A stretch of 64,000 nt of DNA from the NCBI GenBank assembly GCA_963576725.1, contig OY755242.1, positions 3,966,093 through 4,030,092 on the forward strand, read 5' to 3'. The notes beneath the pieces are model-generated. The model worked only from the letters and a program-made list of their open reading frames with translations. It was not told where the DNA came from and ran no database searches. This document shows positions 22,593-34,932 of the stretch, piece after piece (within the stretch, counting starts at the first letter, position 1; each line of letters opens with the position of its first letter). This DNA comes from Azorinus chamasolen (lineage: Eukaryota > Mollusca > Bivalvia > Cardiida > Solecurtidae). Made by a program: the position numbers and the translations under genes.

Positions 22593-23245
22593 ACATGGAA
22601 ATGGAATGGAAATTAAGCACAAATCACTGCCAATATTATACTCTAATTAACACAATTATGTATCTGATTTAGCCAATGGCAAATAGCTGTGGTTCTCAGA
22701 GTATCAGTACAAGCAATTTTATTCGTGTGGAAGATTAAATAGGAGTCGACAGGCAAAGGAACAAGACTGTAATCGCGCTGTTCACGATACAAATGAAGTC
22801 TGTTTTGATTATTGGGGCAGTAATTCTGTCTTTCTGTGCTAACCCTTCCTTGCAAGCGTTTTTCGTACCGAAAATGGATATGTATATGGAAATAATCAAG
22901 AGTAAGTTTAAGGTTGGAATAAATACTAAGTACTAATCCAAAGTCAATATTGCTGGTAGTTGCCAGATTTACCTCGGAGAATGGTTTGGGCATCAAATGA
23001 TATGCTAAACAGAGGTAAGTACAATTTTGGAAACGACAGGCATTTTTGACAATTAAACAAAAATCACACCTGGTGTCACATAGCATTGACAGTAGGTTAA
23101 AGGTTGGAACCAGAAATCTATCTAATGCACTTAGAACTGTGAACGATATGCATAGACCTTATGTAACTGATAGGATTTCCGGATTTATGGTACTTATTTA
23201 TAATAAAATCATGCAAATATTCTGAAAATGGGTGTTCCTCGTAAG
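22593..23245. other. Unassigned intergenic sequence
   Basis: A 147-codon reverse open frame (22643-23086) has no recognisable domain and no conserved partner in the window. Not called as a gene. Confidence 0.35.
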
Positions 23246-23335
23246 CAAAAGTAGAAATGCAAAAAGAGAAAATTGCAGATTCGGTTTTAATGAGTCTGTT
23301 CATGAGTAGTAATTAAAAGTGCAACACTACTCATC
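23246..23335 (+). repeat. Repeat F, copy 4
   Basis: Carries AAAAAGAGAAAATTGCAGA, the TTCGGTTTTAATGAGTC pair and AAAAGTGCAACACTACTCA, matching the first copy at 119-285. Confidence 0.65.
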
Positions 23336-23855
23336 CATTATGTTTTAACAAAGCCTCTGTTGCTCAGGCCCATTTTGAACTGACAGCGTATAAAATGTAA
23401 TACCCGTCATAGTAAATCCTTGAAATATGATCGGTCAGTTTGCCAAAATTAGCCAGGTGTACAGGACCGTATTCGGTCGTGTCCACGGGGAATAAAGAAT
23501 TCAAATTAGTCGCATGATGTCGGCAATTTTTATCATCGATTCGAAATTTTATATCGTCCTTCCTCCATGAATTCTTGACTGATAGCAAATACGTAATCGA
23601 TAATTAACGTAAAGACGGTTCTTCATATTTACACACGAAATTTGTGTCTGAAAACAGTACCGATTGCACGTTATACATTTTGCCCCTTCCGGTCTATGTA
23701 ACCAAGGTAAACAGTGTTCACACATTAATGGAATTGCAATGTTGTTGTTTTTTATAAGTCCTGAGTAGTATAGAATAATGAGTATTGTATAACAACAACA
23801 TCAACACCCCACCACTACCACCACCACCGCCACTTAGCTCGAAGTACTAAGGTTA
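23336..23855. other. Unassigned intergenic sequence
   Basis: No gene recognised. A short ACC-rich trinucleotide run lies at about 23809-23833. Confidence 0.35.
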
Positions 23856-24310
23856 AGGCCGGAGAAGCGGTGTCATATTACGCGAAATCGTAATGCAAGC
23901 AAATTAATAAACTTCCGACATAATTATCCCTTAATCTGCCGAGTTTTACGTTGAAAAATATCGTCCATTGCAGAGTCTATTCGGTCGTTAGCGCCTATAT
24001 ATCGGTACTGGAGTTAAAGGAACGGAGAAGGGGAGAATCAGATATTACGGAGACTAACCGATGAAGAACGGCTTTAAGGTGGATCCGGATCGAACGATCG
24101 GCAGCCCGTATAGGGTCGTACTTCTAACTGTCGGTTAGTTTGGAGCTAACGGTAATAGGTAATTAATATGAATAGGCACACCCCGGGTTTCGGACCCGTC
24201 TAACGGTACATCGATGACGTAGGGACGCCATGACACAGGGAGGTCAATGCCCCGATGACCTAGTTACGCGATGACGTCATCCCGCCGTTGCGTCATAATG
24301 CACCAATGCC
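23856..24310. other. CpG-rich patch in AT-rich background
   Basis: CpG dinucleotides are visibly dense here (for example GGATCGAACGATCGGCAGCC at about 24086 and TACGCGATGACGTCATCCCG at about 24264) compared with the flanks. It includes TGACGTCA and several GATGACGTAGGGACGCC-like near-repeats. It could be an unmethylated promoter-like island or the remnant of a GC-richer mobile element. No start codon or reading frame clearly follows. Confidence 0.45.
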
Positions 24311-25450
24311 CCAAACTTGTTCAACTCATTGTTCCATACTACTGTCCTGCATACATATTCCGATGTTTAGCAGATACGAAACTTAATACAATGTAATTCC
24401 ATAATAAAACAATGCAAATAAGGATTTTGTTTAAATACCTGGTAATTTGCATGTTAAAAGATGATAAATGCCGCCTTTTGCTATTCGCTCAAGGTAAACA
24501 ATGGCGAAAAGGTGTGCGTCTCACAGTAATTATGAAATTGAAGAAAAGCGGGCAATTCTTACTCCCAAAAGCACTGGAAAGGCCAACAAACGATCGGCAA
24601 ATGTTCTAAAATAGTGTACCATCAGGGACAACAGCCAGCAGCCTGGAAATCTTGGAAGGTATTTTCTAGGTAAACTTTTCTCATATGTTTCTCTGACCAG
24701 CCAACAATTACTGTTAACACTGCCGCTAGACAACCTGTACTGATGTTCAGTGGCACTGTGCAGGTGGTCATCAACCATAGATCTAGATCTGTCAGACAAA
24801 CAAGCAAGATTTACTAGTTGATGTTTATGAAATTCAGACACACTATGATCCAGTATATACACTGTTTCTTGTTCTAGTACATAATCTGTTCCATGTTGCC
24901 CTTTGATGACGTGATATTTGCTCTGTTATGTCGCCATGGTTTCCTTGTCATATCGTCGCTTATTTAGGCCCAATAGATCAAATATCAGTTGCAAACAAAT
25001 AGGTGATCTTATTTAAATTAGGTACATTTTATCTCTGACGTGTAATAAATTCGTTACACGGAAATTTAATTTGGCAGGGGTAACGCCTCAGAAAATGTGC
25101 GTTCTAACCCGGTCATACCAGCCCGTACACCCTTCCAAATCTCTGTGTGACTAATAGTCGCAGGCTGATTAAAATTTTCCGAACTTGTGTCGAGTGTTAC
25201 AAGAATGCTAAAATATCAAAAAGGAACTAACAGCGAACGGTCAAAATGACTCAATACAGTATATACATAAGCAAAGAAAGCTGAAATATGTTACGGGACA
25301 TATTCAGCTGTAAGGTCAGTAGCAAATTTGATAAGACATATACAAACCAAACCAAAGTTTAGGAATAATAGCAATGCCAGAAAACATACTTACAATATCG
25401 TTAAGTGACTCTCAAAGTAATCTCAAACGTTTTAGTGAAATCTATAACAT
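24311..25450. other. Unassigned intergenic sequence
   Basis: A 110-codon reverse frame at 24530-24862 reads protein-like (HSVSEFHKHQLVNLACLSDR) but I recognise no family. Possibly a decayed repeat-borne gene. Confidence 0.3.
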
Positions 25451-25752
25451 ATTATGTAACCGATGACCCACCATAGTAGAACTATGATGACCCACCATAG
25501 TAGAAAACACTTTGAATCTCTACTTAATGGATTTGTAGTGAATGATCCCACATTTGATATTGCTATACACCTTTACAATGAAGTTGAAAATGAAGTGTTC
25601 AATAATGCAAGTATAGATGATGAAATTATATTAGGGACATATTCAATGCACAAAATGCACTGGTATTTCTCTCTTCGATATGGATGATAAATATTCACAA
25701 TTATAATGAACAGAATACTCGCCTTCTTTGCACATGTATTTGATGAACTTGG

Positions 25753-26048
25753 CAAGCAAATTTTGGAGAAGAATATTCTACCAATGACAATGTCTTTGTG
25801 CTACAGTCAATTATATCTAAATGTAATAAACGAGTAAACGGCAAAAACGGTGTGTTTATTTCTTTCAAAACAGCACTTTACTCCATCAAGTGAAGAAACA
25901 ATTGTTGCGCATATTTAACAAAGCAAAGGTGAAAGGTTGCCTTTTACATGTACAGATTGGTTAAACTGTATAGCTGGATTGAGGCAGTGCTCCTTGTTAT
26001 CACCGACACTTTTCGTCTTTTACATAAAAGAGTTGTCAGACATGTAGC
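25753..26048 (+). pseudogene. Non-LTR (LINE) reverse transcriptase fragment
   Basis: Frame 1 reads YSTNDNVFVLQSIISKCNKR and NGVFISFKTALYSIK (25771-25889), which resembles the finger region of LINE reverse transcriptases (DNIFxLQxxIxK then FVDFxKAFDxV). The catalytic aspartate and phenylalanine positions are altered. After a frameshift a second frame from 25925 reads FTCTDWLNCIAGLRQCSLLS and then PTLFVFYIKELSDM, resembling the GxRQGxxLSPxLF palm motif with the second glycine replaced by cysteine. This is a dead, 5' and 3' truncated copy, and the clade is undecided. Confidence 0.6.
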
Positions 26049-26149
26049 GAAAATGTTACTTATTGAGTATTCACTTCTCTCTCTTGTAGGGTTACAACGG
26101 GAGGAGAGATATATTCGTTACATAGATTCTGCCTTGTTTATGCACTAAC

Positions 26150-27185
26150 AGTATTTCCAACTTGTCATTGAATTATCTTCGTTTGTGTCCTCCTGAATGT
26201 ACCACGTGAAGGACCGTTACCTTTTTTTTACGTTACCTACACATTTACATGGCACAAAGAGTTAGGGTCTAAACATAAATGTATTGATAAGGTTTAAGGT
26301 GGCGAGATAGTTTAGCCCTAGACATCGAAAAATCACATTTATAACTACATAGAGTCATTATTTCTGAGCCTAGTTGGTTATATATATTCATTCATTTGAT
26401 TATTTATCAGAAACATCGATAATCCTATCACAACCGACATTTGAAATTCATTTAAAGGTGCCAGTTAATTTTTCCAAACGGCTATTACAAAGTTATCTTT
26501 TGAACTAAACTTATTGCAAATGGCCAATATGTAAATGTTTTTTGATATGCCGCAAACCGCGTATAATTCGGACACAAATTACAGAAGTTATGGTTGTTTG
26601 AAAAAGCCGACTCCTTTAATTTTGCATCTGTCAAAAACATGAAAAAGAATAGAAAGACCCCATTGTGTTGCGTAATCTTATAATTATCAATAGCTTTCTT
26701 TCACATTGTGTGCTATTTTACACTAAGCTCCTCCCCCTTTCTTCCATCCGATCAATTAAAAAACAGATTTAATTGCCGGTTCCCATCAATCACCCATTTA
26801 GAAAGTTTATCTAGTCATGTGGCCTACATAGTTTGAGGCTACCGAGAGGGAAACGTGGATAAATAGCCGCCTATTGCTTTATCACGTAAGTGCCATTATT
26901 ATCAGTTCCCCCTATGTCCCCCTGATAAGCCTTCCTCGTAATGGCTGACTGATTAAGTCAGAGAATAGCTCGATGGTAAGAAAGCAAAAGGGGTTTATAC
27001 AGTATTTGTGGTATATTTCATGTTATTTCGTTAATGCAATGGATAACTAGGGTTTTTTGTCACAAAAACGGATGTCTCCTCTCTAATAAAAACAATATGT
27101 AAAGGGAAATCACTAAAAATGTTATGGACTTGAAGATTGATACTTCCCCTCATTATGCGCTTTACACACCACATTTTTCAAGAAG
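26150..27185. other. Unassigned intergenic sequence
   Basis: AT-rich unique sequence with no gene or repeat signal that I can support. Confidence 0.35.
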
Positions 27186-28120
27186 AAAATGATAACAGCT
27201 AATAACTCCAAATATTTTGACACCAGAGTTATGACCCTTGTGCGCGACACTTACTTTCATCATGCTCTTTCCATAAATGAAATGTCATTCCAATAGCATC
27301 AGTCGAACAGGAGTTATCGATCGGACAAAAAATGTAACAAAAGGCAATACCTCCAAATGTATTGAAGCCAGAGTTATGGCCTTTGTTCATGACACTTTCT
27401 CTCATCATGCTCTTTCCATGTATGAAGTTTCAATACAATGGCAAGAGCCATGTGGAGTTATCATCCGGACAAGAAAGCATTAAACAAATGTACAAGGGGC
27501 AATAACTCTCAATTTATTGAAGCCAGAGTTAAGGACCTTATGCATGACCTTTCTCTTATTATGATATTTCCATGTATGACGTTTCACTCCAATGGCATGT
27601 GCCATATAGGAGTTATATTGTGATTTTTTTACAAAGGGCAATAACTCCAATATTAGTGAAACGAGAGTTATTGACCTTAAGCATGACACTTTCTCTTATC
27701 ATTATATTTCCATGTATGAAGTTTCAATCCAATGGCATGAGCCACATAGGAGTTATCGCCCGGACAAGAAATTATGAAAAAATATTACAAGGGCAATAAC
27801 ACCATTATTAGTGAAGCCAGAGTTATGGACCTTGTGTATGACACTTCCTCTTGTCATGATTTTTCCATATATGAAGTTTCAATCCAATGGCATGAGCTAT
27901 ATAGGAGTTATCGTCCGGACAAAAAAGTGTTGGTTTTTACAATGGGCAATAACTCCTATATTAGTGAAGCCAGAGTTATGCACCTTGTGCATGACACTTC
28001 TTCTCATTATGCTCTTTTCATATATTAAGTTTCAACCAACTGGCATCAGGCATATTGATGTTATCGTCCGGACAAATAGTGTGACGGACAGACGTACAGA
28101 CAGATAGACAGATCTAACAT
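27186..28120 (+). mobile_element. Pearl-like element 4
   Basis: About six tandem units of roughly 150-160 bp are marked by GGGCAATAACTCC, GAAGCCAGAGTTATGGACC and GGAGTTATCGTCCGGACAA. They end in a GACGGACAGACGTACAGAC microsatellite at about 28082. Several short frames across it share repeated peptides because of the tandem units and are not genes. Confidence 0.75.
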
Positions 28121-28559
28121 ACTGTGGCCCCTTAAATTATGCATGCAAATGCGTTTTATGTGTGAATAATTCATCCCCAAATGTACCATGTGTAGCTGAT
28201 TGTGACCGAAACCGCAGTATATTGACTCCTGTAAACGGGTTATATAATACTGCTTAAAGAATATCAGGAAATAAATACGTAAATCAATATTTTTATAAGA
28301 CACGAAATTGCAGTTTCCGTAAACATGGTAACGGGTGTGAGATCCTCGCCACAATCCAATAGGTTCGGATAAATTTGGTAAGATTAGTTTATTCAAATGA
28401 AAGCCATTTTATAGCACCGTTAAACCTACGACCGCGTAGAAAGGACAGCATATATAAAATTTACAACCATTACCATATTGAAGACGGTTACCAATGTGTT
28501 CAGTTTTTCGTGTTTTGTTTTCAGACAGCGTTATTCATGTTGTGAACTTGTCTGCAGTG
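28121..28559. other. Unassigned intergenic sequence
   Basis: No gene recognised. A 111-codon reverse frame (28061-28396) overlaps the pearl-like element end and has no domain. Confidence 0.35.
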
Positions 28560-28860
28560 GGAATTTTATGTACGTTTTGACTTTGGTGAAAGTGGGATAA
28601 GGGCGAGGTTCGGTACCCGTAAACCAGGTTTAAGCATCCAGAAGCTGTTGTTGGCTACTGACCGTTCCAAGGCGGTACTCCTGCTTTCAGCCTATTGTCA
28701 ACTTTGTTGTTTAATATGCTTACTGTTTAATGTTTTTCGTCTTGATATGCGTCCTGTTATGTTTTGTCTTGTGACTTTACCGTTTCTTGTTTGATGGTGT
28801 CTGGTGCGGTGTCATTTCGTATGTCGCTCGCCCTGTTCTGTTTGACTATTTTTCCATATT
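28560..28860 (+). repeat. Interspersed repeat R1, copy f
   Basis: Forward R1 copy: GTAAACCAGGTTTAAGCATC, GGCTACTGACCGTTCCAAGG at about 28653, and a T/G-rich tail. Confidence 0.65.
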
Positions 28861-29089
28861 AATTGCATTTCAATTCAAAGTGGACTTGAATTTCTTCTCT
28901 AAATGTTACTCTCACTTGTACCCAAACTTTTTTTAAAGTTTATCACATATTCACCCACTGCGTCAAATTATATGAGCCGCGTTCTGGTGACCGGCAGTGA
29001 ATGGGCTTCCAAATGATTCCCGTTGGATTTGAATTGGCCTTGAAGAGGTCAATATTGTAATGATTTGTTAAAAAAAATAAGTTTGTAAT

Positions 29090-30900
29090 TAAGGTCATAA
29101 GATGGTATTTATGTGCACATTACATTTTATACAACATTGCACAATAAGACGGTCATCGAAAACCGATTTAACAATTGCAATTGCACAAGTGGTCATTAAC
29201 CATTACTATGCTGATTTTTCAAATGGAATATTCAAAAATCAAAACAGATCAGGCTTATGGTGATTATTAAGTGATTCATCTAAAGAAAAGGATAACATGA
29301 CAAACAGTGCATACCCTTATGAGAGTGGTCATCTGGATCTACACTGTTTGCAAATGACCTTAGTGACTCGGTTCCCGCAAAGTAAGGGTTAAACACCGAA
29401 TTTAAAGCGATTTAAATAGTAGTCTAGTTGGTGTTTTTTAAACGAAATAATGAATAAGTAATAGGAAGTATGTAGGGAAATACAAATACAGATCAGAAAC
29501 TTAAATGTTTGACTAGCTTAAAGTTACGACATTGCAACAATCTTTTAAAGTACCTCCATTCCCAAATTTTGTCAAACATGTTCAGACGAAAAGACTAAAG
29601 CAGTTTAAAAGCTCATTCGTATCAAATGCAATCGTTAATACGTGTGTTTTATTGGACAATAATTAATAAGATTATAACGTATTTAGGATGAAACACTATT
29701 GACTTTGTAAATTTTACATGCTTTGTTTTTTTAATTAGTCTAGTCTGGCATTTGCATATATATAATCGGACGGTATTATTAAAGACATGGTTTATAAACA
29801 TTATTAAGTTAATGTAGATAACCATTGATAAATTACAAAATTATACAATGATAATGCATTTAATTGTTATGTAGAATTATTTTGCAATTAAGGTATGTAA
29901 GCATTGTATCTAGTCCGAAACATCGAGTGAAGCTCAGCAAAGTATAATTTATATTGAATGATATTTTCACAAATATGCATATAAAATTGCAACATCGTTA
30001 TAATCATATCATCGCCAGTATAAACGACTGAATATCAATACTGGACTTTGTTATCAACAGTGTTAAACCGTCCATTTGGAAGCACTGTATGTGCCCCCGT
30101 ATTGCACCTACACACCTTTGACATCTACAGTGTACAAACCCGTTTGTGCTCAACTCTACCTTCCCCGTTGTTTAAAATGCAACATGTATAACAACGTTGG
30201 TGTTAAATTATGTTTAAAGTTTGGATTTCCAGCTGTGGTCATTTTACAGCCCATTGATTTCATTCCTGTGTTAGATGTAGCACAACACACTGTATTAACA
30301 GCTCTTGGTAGGTTTTGTTAATTAAAAGAATGAACGGAATGTATATGAAAATGTGCAAAAAATAAGGCATTGTAACTGAGATAATTTGTTTGAACGGAGT
30401 GTGACGCTTTATTCTCACAAGACGGACACACCATAACTAAATGAAAAAGCGAACTGGAGACATCACTGTCTTATGGACATCATTTTAGTTGCAAACTGCA
30501 TCGCAGCTAATAATACACTTTGAAACCCCTTAGTGTGTTATGCTTGTAAGAGTTTTATGCATCTGGCAGAAAGATTTCATAGCTCTTAAGTGCGTTACCA
30601 TAGTTCGAGCATGAGATGTGAGTGAGTGAGTTGGGTTTTACGAAACTGTGACACTAAATAGGTTAAATAGCGCCAGAAATGTCTGGATAGTTTGAATACA
30701 ATTGAGGCATGCTTTCATATGAAACTTTAAAAGCAAATTGTGTGTGAGTGTGTATACATAATGCGAAAAACGTTGTTATTCTTTTAAGACTCATTTTACA
30801 AGACTCATATAATAAGGGTGTATATACTGAAAGTAGAAAGTGTAAATGTAGGTGTAAATGTCATAGTGACACGGTCGACATTGTAGACTGAACCTTATTG
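29090..30900 (+). repeat. Segmental duplication block 1, copy 2 (upstream of C1q gene 2)
   Basis: Partner of 660-2050 by shared order of many short identical runs. It carries a different set of small insertions and deletions. The 81-codon frame at 30076-30321 is not conserved in the partner, so it is not called. Confidence 0.7.
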
Positions 30901-31760
30901 TAGCAGTAACACTTCAGTTCCTTAAGTTCTTACGATTCAATGGACTTGAATTTGGATGTGTTGTCCTGATGGTTTCGTGGGAATTATATTGAAACAGTAT
31001 TCTTGCTTCGAATGACAACTTAGTAATAGAACTGTAATTGCAGTAGCACTTGTTTATATTTGGATTGTCTTACAGGGTTTACTTAGACACGTATAGTGTA
31101 TATTTACAATTCAATATTCTAAATAAAGTACTATTCACTGGTTTACTTGTTCGGTACCTAGGATCGACCTACTTAAACATTCTAATATGTGTCTGTGTTT
31201 GCAAAGGGTTTAACGGGTGTATTTAGGACGTAAGGCGTTAATAATTTCAATAAGGTGCATTTTACGTTGGTTAACTGTTTTCGTAATTGGGATCGACATC
31301 AGTTGTGAAGAATGCAAACACTATGCAGACCTCAAGCTAGAAAAAACACTTGTGTTGAATTAAGATTGTTTACAATTAAGTTAAAATAACATACATTTGT
31401 AATCGATCAGCATAACCACTTATGGGACTAGAATATCACTCACGTTAAATATGTGAGTGTTTGTAACACATACTACGGTAAATAATGATATTAAGTGTAC
31501 TGCCCATTTAATTGTTTTTGCAACATTTTAACATTTCACCTAGTGTCAAACAGCTTGGGTCCCGGTGCGACGCACAGTTATTCGGTGTCTAAAATTAATC
31601 ATGTCAGCCAGGTCGCGCTTTAGATACACCACATGGTTAACTACTTCTATATGAACACAAATAGATGAGAACCTGGCAAACCTTATGTCCTTTGTTTCGA
31701 GATTATTCGTTATGAAGATTTAATACCGCTTACACCGATACTAGGTGGCATGAGTAGTGT
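30901..31760. other. Unassigned intergenic sequence
   Basis: No gene or repeat recognised. Confidence 0.35.
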
Positions 31761-31764
31761 TGAA

Positions 31765-31985
31765 CGTTCAGTTACTCCTCATGAACATACTCAATAAATC
31801 AGTTCTGAAAGTCGGAGATCATTTGAAAGCAATGACAATTCGAAGGCAAAGACAGCGATGCAAAAGGAGCAAATTGCAGACTTTTTTTTTTAGTTAATGA
31901 GCAGTTATGAAAAGTGCAACACTATTCACGCCCTTTGCACTGGCTTGAGCGGTATTCAATTTTCAAAACTAATAACATCATAACT
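31765..31985 (+). repeat. Repeat F, copy 5
   Basis: Contains AAATTGCAGACTT, AAAAGTGCAACACTATTCA and GGCTTGAGCGGTATTCAATT. The middle is rearranged. A second F copy follows at 32092. Confidence 0.6.
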
Positions 31986-32091
31986 AATGATACCGAAGGA
32001 CCAGAAAATATAATAACACTGAGAAAGAAGAACGGGCGACTTTTTACGGCCACCAAATAATCATTTAACACCTACTGTTGTGATAAACATC

Positions 32092-32325
32092 AGTTTTGAC
32101 AGTGGGAGATCCTTCGAAATCGAAATTAAGCATGAAATGCAACAAAAGAAAACTCGGTTTTATCAGTTCTGTTCTTGAACAATTATTACAAGTGCAACAC
32201 TACTCGCGCCCCTAGCATCGGTTTGAGCGATATTCAGTTTTCAAATCTAATAACATCGAAACTTATTATCTCAAGTCTGCAATTTTCTGATTTTGCTTTC
32301 GTAGGATAACCTACTTTTAGAATGT
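32092..32325 (+). repeat. Repeat F, copies 6 and 7 (head-to-head)
   Basis: A forward F copy (32092-32265; AAGTGCAACACTACTCGCG, GGTTTGAGCGATATTCAG) is followed by the start of a reverse copy (32268-32325; CAAGTCTGCAATTTTCTGA, TTTGCTTTCGTAGGAT). The reverse piece directly abuts the 3' end of the reverse-transcriptase pseudogene. Confidence 0.6.
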
Positions 32326-33420
32326 TACCATAAACACCATGGTCATATCGTATATTTTGGACAAAATTTTATCATTTGTAATTGAAAGATTCAAATCTAA
32401 AAATGAAGCTATAATGTCAGATTGATTCGCTTTGTTTAAAGACAGTTCTTTTGGGTAAATTGAAGAAATCATAGTTTCAAAATAAGGATTATCTAAATTC
32501 AAAATATCGTCTAAATACCTTGACGTTTTATTAAAAGCATTAACAATATCGGTCTGTGTATCAGGTTTTAAGCTAAGCATAAAATCCCCCTCATAGCAAT
32601 ACAAAAACAAATCTGCAACAAGAGGGGCACAATTTGTACCCATGGGTATATAAACAACTTGACGACATATGGTACCCCCATGATGCACACACATATTATC
32701 TAAAAGAAAGGTAAGAGATCTACAAACATCAAGGCAAGTCCACATTGTGTAATGTTCAACTTCTGAATTCGAAAAGAATGAACGTTGAACATTACAAGCA
32801 ATGAACATTTTGTTTTCTCTGGCAAATGTTTTTTGCTATTAATTTAATCAGTTTATCCTTTATAAGATGGTGAGGTAGAGTAGTATAGAGTGTAGAGAGA
32901 TCATAAGAGCTCAGTAATGAAATGTTATACTGTTCATTTTCAAGTTTCGTTAAAACATCATTTGAATTTTTTATGGACCAAAAAACATTAATACCAGAAT
33001 TTGCATATATTTTATCACAGTAACGTTTTACATGTTCTTTGATCGTAGTAAGACAGGACGTCAAAAGTATAGATAATTTAGTAGTGGTACAACAGCTAGA
33101 GTTGGCAATAAAACGCGCCTTATAAGGGTTTTATGTAATTTCGGAATCCAGTAGAAAGTTTATGTTGTTTTATGTTAGGACCAGACTTAAAAGTATTGCA
33201 CATTTTTACATGTTCCGAGACTATATCTTTTTCAGGTGTTTGAACTGTTATATAAGTTTTTGAATCAGTTAGCTCCTTCTTTAAAACATCAACATAATAC
33301 AATCTTCAAATAATGATAACATTATTTGATGCCTTGTCAGCAGGAACAAGACCATAATTTGAATGAAAATTAGATATGTTTTTCTTCAAATAACGAAATG
33401 TAACTCTAGGTCGAGGTGGT
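32326..33420 (-). pseudogene. Penelope-like reverse transcriptase, younger copy (frameshifted)
   Basis: Reverse-strand order: PPRPRVTFRYLKKNIS (about 33418), VPADKASNNVII (about 33350), YYVDVLKKELTDSKTYI, IKQHKLSTGFRN, then after a frameshift LSSYDLSTLYTTLPHHLIKD (32920-32860), another frameshift near 32800, IPMGTNCAPLVADLFLYCYE (about 32640) and the catalytic SRYLDDILNL (YLDD at about 32506-32517), ending in YPKELSLNKANQSD and FLDLNLSI. This is one contiguous reverse transcriptase read through at least two frameshifts. The motif set matches a repeat-borne family I would place with Penelope-like elements. The catalytic aspartates are intact, but the C-terminal segment present at 15690-16062 is missing. 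Confidence 0.75.
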
Positions 33421-33469
33421 AAAAGATGGTAATTTAATTTGTAAAAAGTAAAGTTGATTTATATAAATC

Positions 33470-33850
33470 CCGTAAGATGGGGCACGGGGAGCATCTCCGT
33501 CAAGATGAGGGAAATTTGCAATATTAGAATTAAAACCATCTCTGTTGTTACATAGTTCAGAGGAAATCATTCCATTGTCAATTTTGATCTAGATCAAGAA
33601 AAACTGCCTACGTATCGGAAGGGCTAGCTTTATTCATTTTGAGTTATTTTGGGTAAATTGCAGGAATGAGAACATCGACGAAAGTGTTCTCTAAGTTAAA
33701 AATATTATCAAAATATCGAGAAATTTCATTGAAGGCTTTTATAACATGTTATTGTGATTTTGAATTCAAACGTAACACAAAATCTCTCTCATAGCAGTAC
33801 ATATCTAATTCGAGAACCTACATGTATTATGATAGTTTGAGGATACATTA
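33470..33850 (-). pseudogene. Penelope-like reverse transcriptase, older 3' fragment
   Basis: The reverse strand reads YCYERDFVLRLNSKSQ, then IKAFNEISRYFDNIFNLEN, AIYPK, MNKASPSDT and finally PHLDGDAPRAPSYGIYIN at about 33520-33470. These align with the middle and end of the copy that follows, but the catalytic YxDD has become YFDN and several stops are present. It ends where the N-terminal part of the younger copy begins, so the two lie head-to-tail on the reverse strand. Confidence 0.7.
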
Positions 33851-33889
33851 CACAAAAGACATTTCTTGTTATATGTACATAGTGAATAT

Positions 33890-34400
33890 CACTTTTAGCG
33901 CAATTTATGGCATTTATTAACTAGTTATTAAACATTCTAGCAAGGTCATAAATGAATTGCTTACCCTGTTACAACTGCCAAGCGATATTTGGTACATGCA
34001 AAATACAGTCATATATAGATAATATTTGTAGTAAAGATTGCTGTTTCAGTGCATATTATCAAATGTGAAGTTCTGTCCAATGTTTTAATATATACGACAC
34101 ATTTCACTGAAAGAACACTTTATGTAAAACATGCCATTTCAATACACGTTGTCAAGAACACCATTTGGATATGTAGGTTACTATAAATCTAGTCCACACA
34201 TGTATACTCTAAATGGTGGTATCGAGCTGCTTTCGGTTTGACGATATCCCCTATATACGGCAACAACCACAAATATAGCATGTCGTGTGAATGACTAACC
34301 TTCCATTTCAAGTTTTATTTCCATTAGAATATTATATATTGCAATACTTCTTAGTGATGTTTTAAAAGTTTGAAGCGGTTGCTCGTAGCTTCTTAAAGAA
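33890..34400 (+). repeat. Segmental duplication block 2, copy 2
   Basis: Partner of 5390-5940. Resumes the duplicated C1q locus on the right of the reverse-transcriptase insertions. Confidence 0.7.
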
Positions 34401-34536
34401 AATCATTGCGTTTCGTAATGGTGTCCGTTACTCCGACATTGCACTGAAATACATTGGCTACAAATACACGACCCTGTTCATCTGTGTCCATATATTATAC
34501 AAATGCAATAACCTGGCTTCAGACACAGATGGCTGC

Positions 34537-34765
34537 TTAACCCATTACCTCATATGCTATTTTTAGATACAACCTTTTTGAATAAATCTACCGAATAGGA
34601 GCATTAACAAGAGAAAAGAAAACTTGTAGAATTATGTAATTTGAAACAATTGTGATAAATAGAACATTTGCTGCTTTAGGAGCAAATGCTCTATTTATCA
34701 CAATGGTTTCACAAAGTGACTTTTACAGAGTCGTCAAAGGTCGTCAATATGAGGGAATGGGTTAA
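34537..34765 (+). mobile_element. Family E palindrome-cored MITE, copy 1
   Basis: TTAA at both ends (34537-34540 and 34762-34765) with CCCATTACCTCATA and TATGAGGGAATGGG termini. The palindrome around 34660-34710 centres on GCTCTATTTATCACAA and its complement, with a damaged centre (TGCTGCTTTAGGAGC). The paralogous site at 7191-7194 is empty, so insertion happened after the C1q-locus duplication. Confidence 0.9.
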
Positions 34766-34932
34766 TGCAGAACGGAAGTAATGCAGAAAACGTAATGCGA
34801 CTTTCTGCAATAAGCTTCCAGCTGTTTAATACCCAGCACTATAAATCATTTGAGTAGTTTTTGTAAAAAGGGCTGACAGTATATTAAATATGACTTGGGT
34901 GCATTTACAAATAAAGTAGTTTTCATTTTCAG

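Noticed and set aside
22643..23086. 147-codon reverse frame
   Set aside because: No recognisable domain, no partner, and not long enough to exclude chance.
24530..24862. 110-codon reverse frame with protein-like composition
   Set aside because: No family recognised and no splice or conservation evidence; noted only in the region entry.
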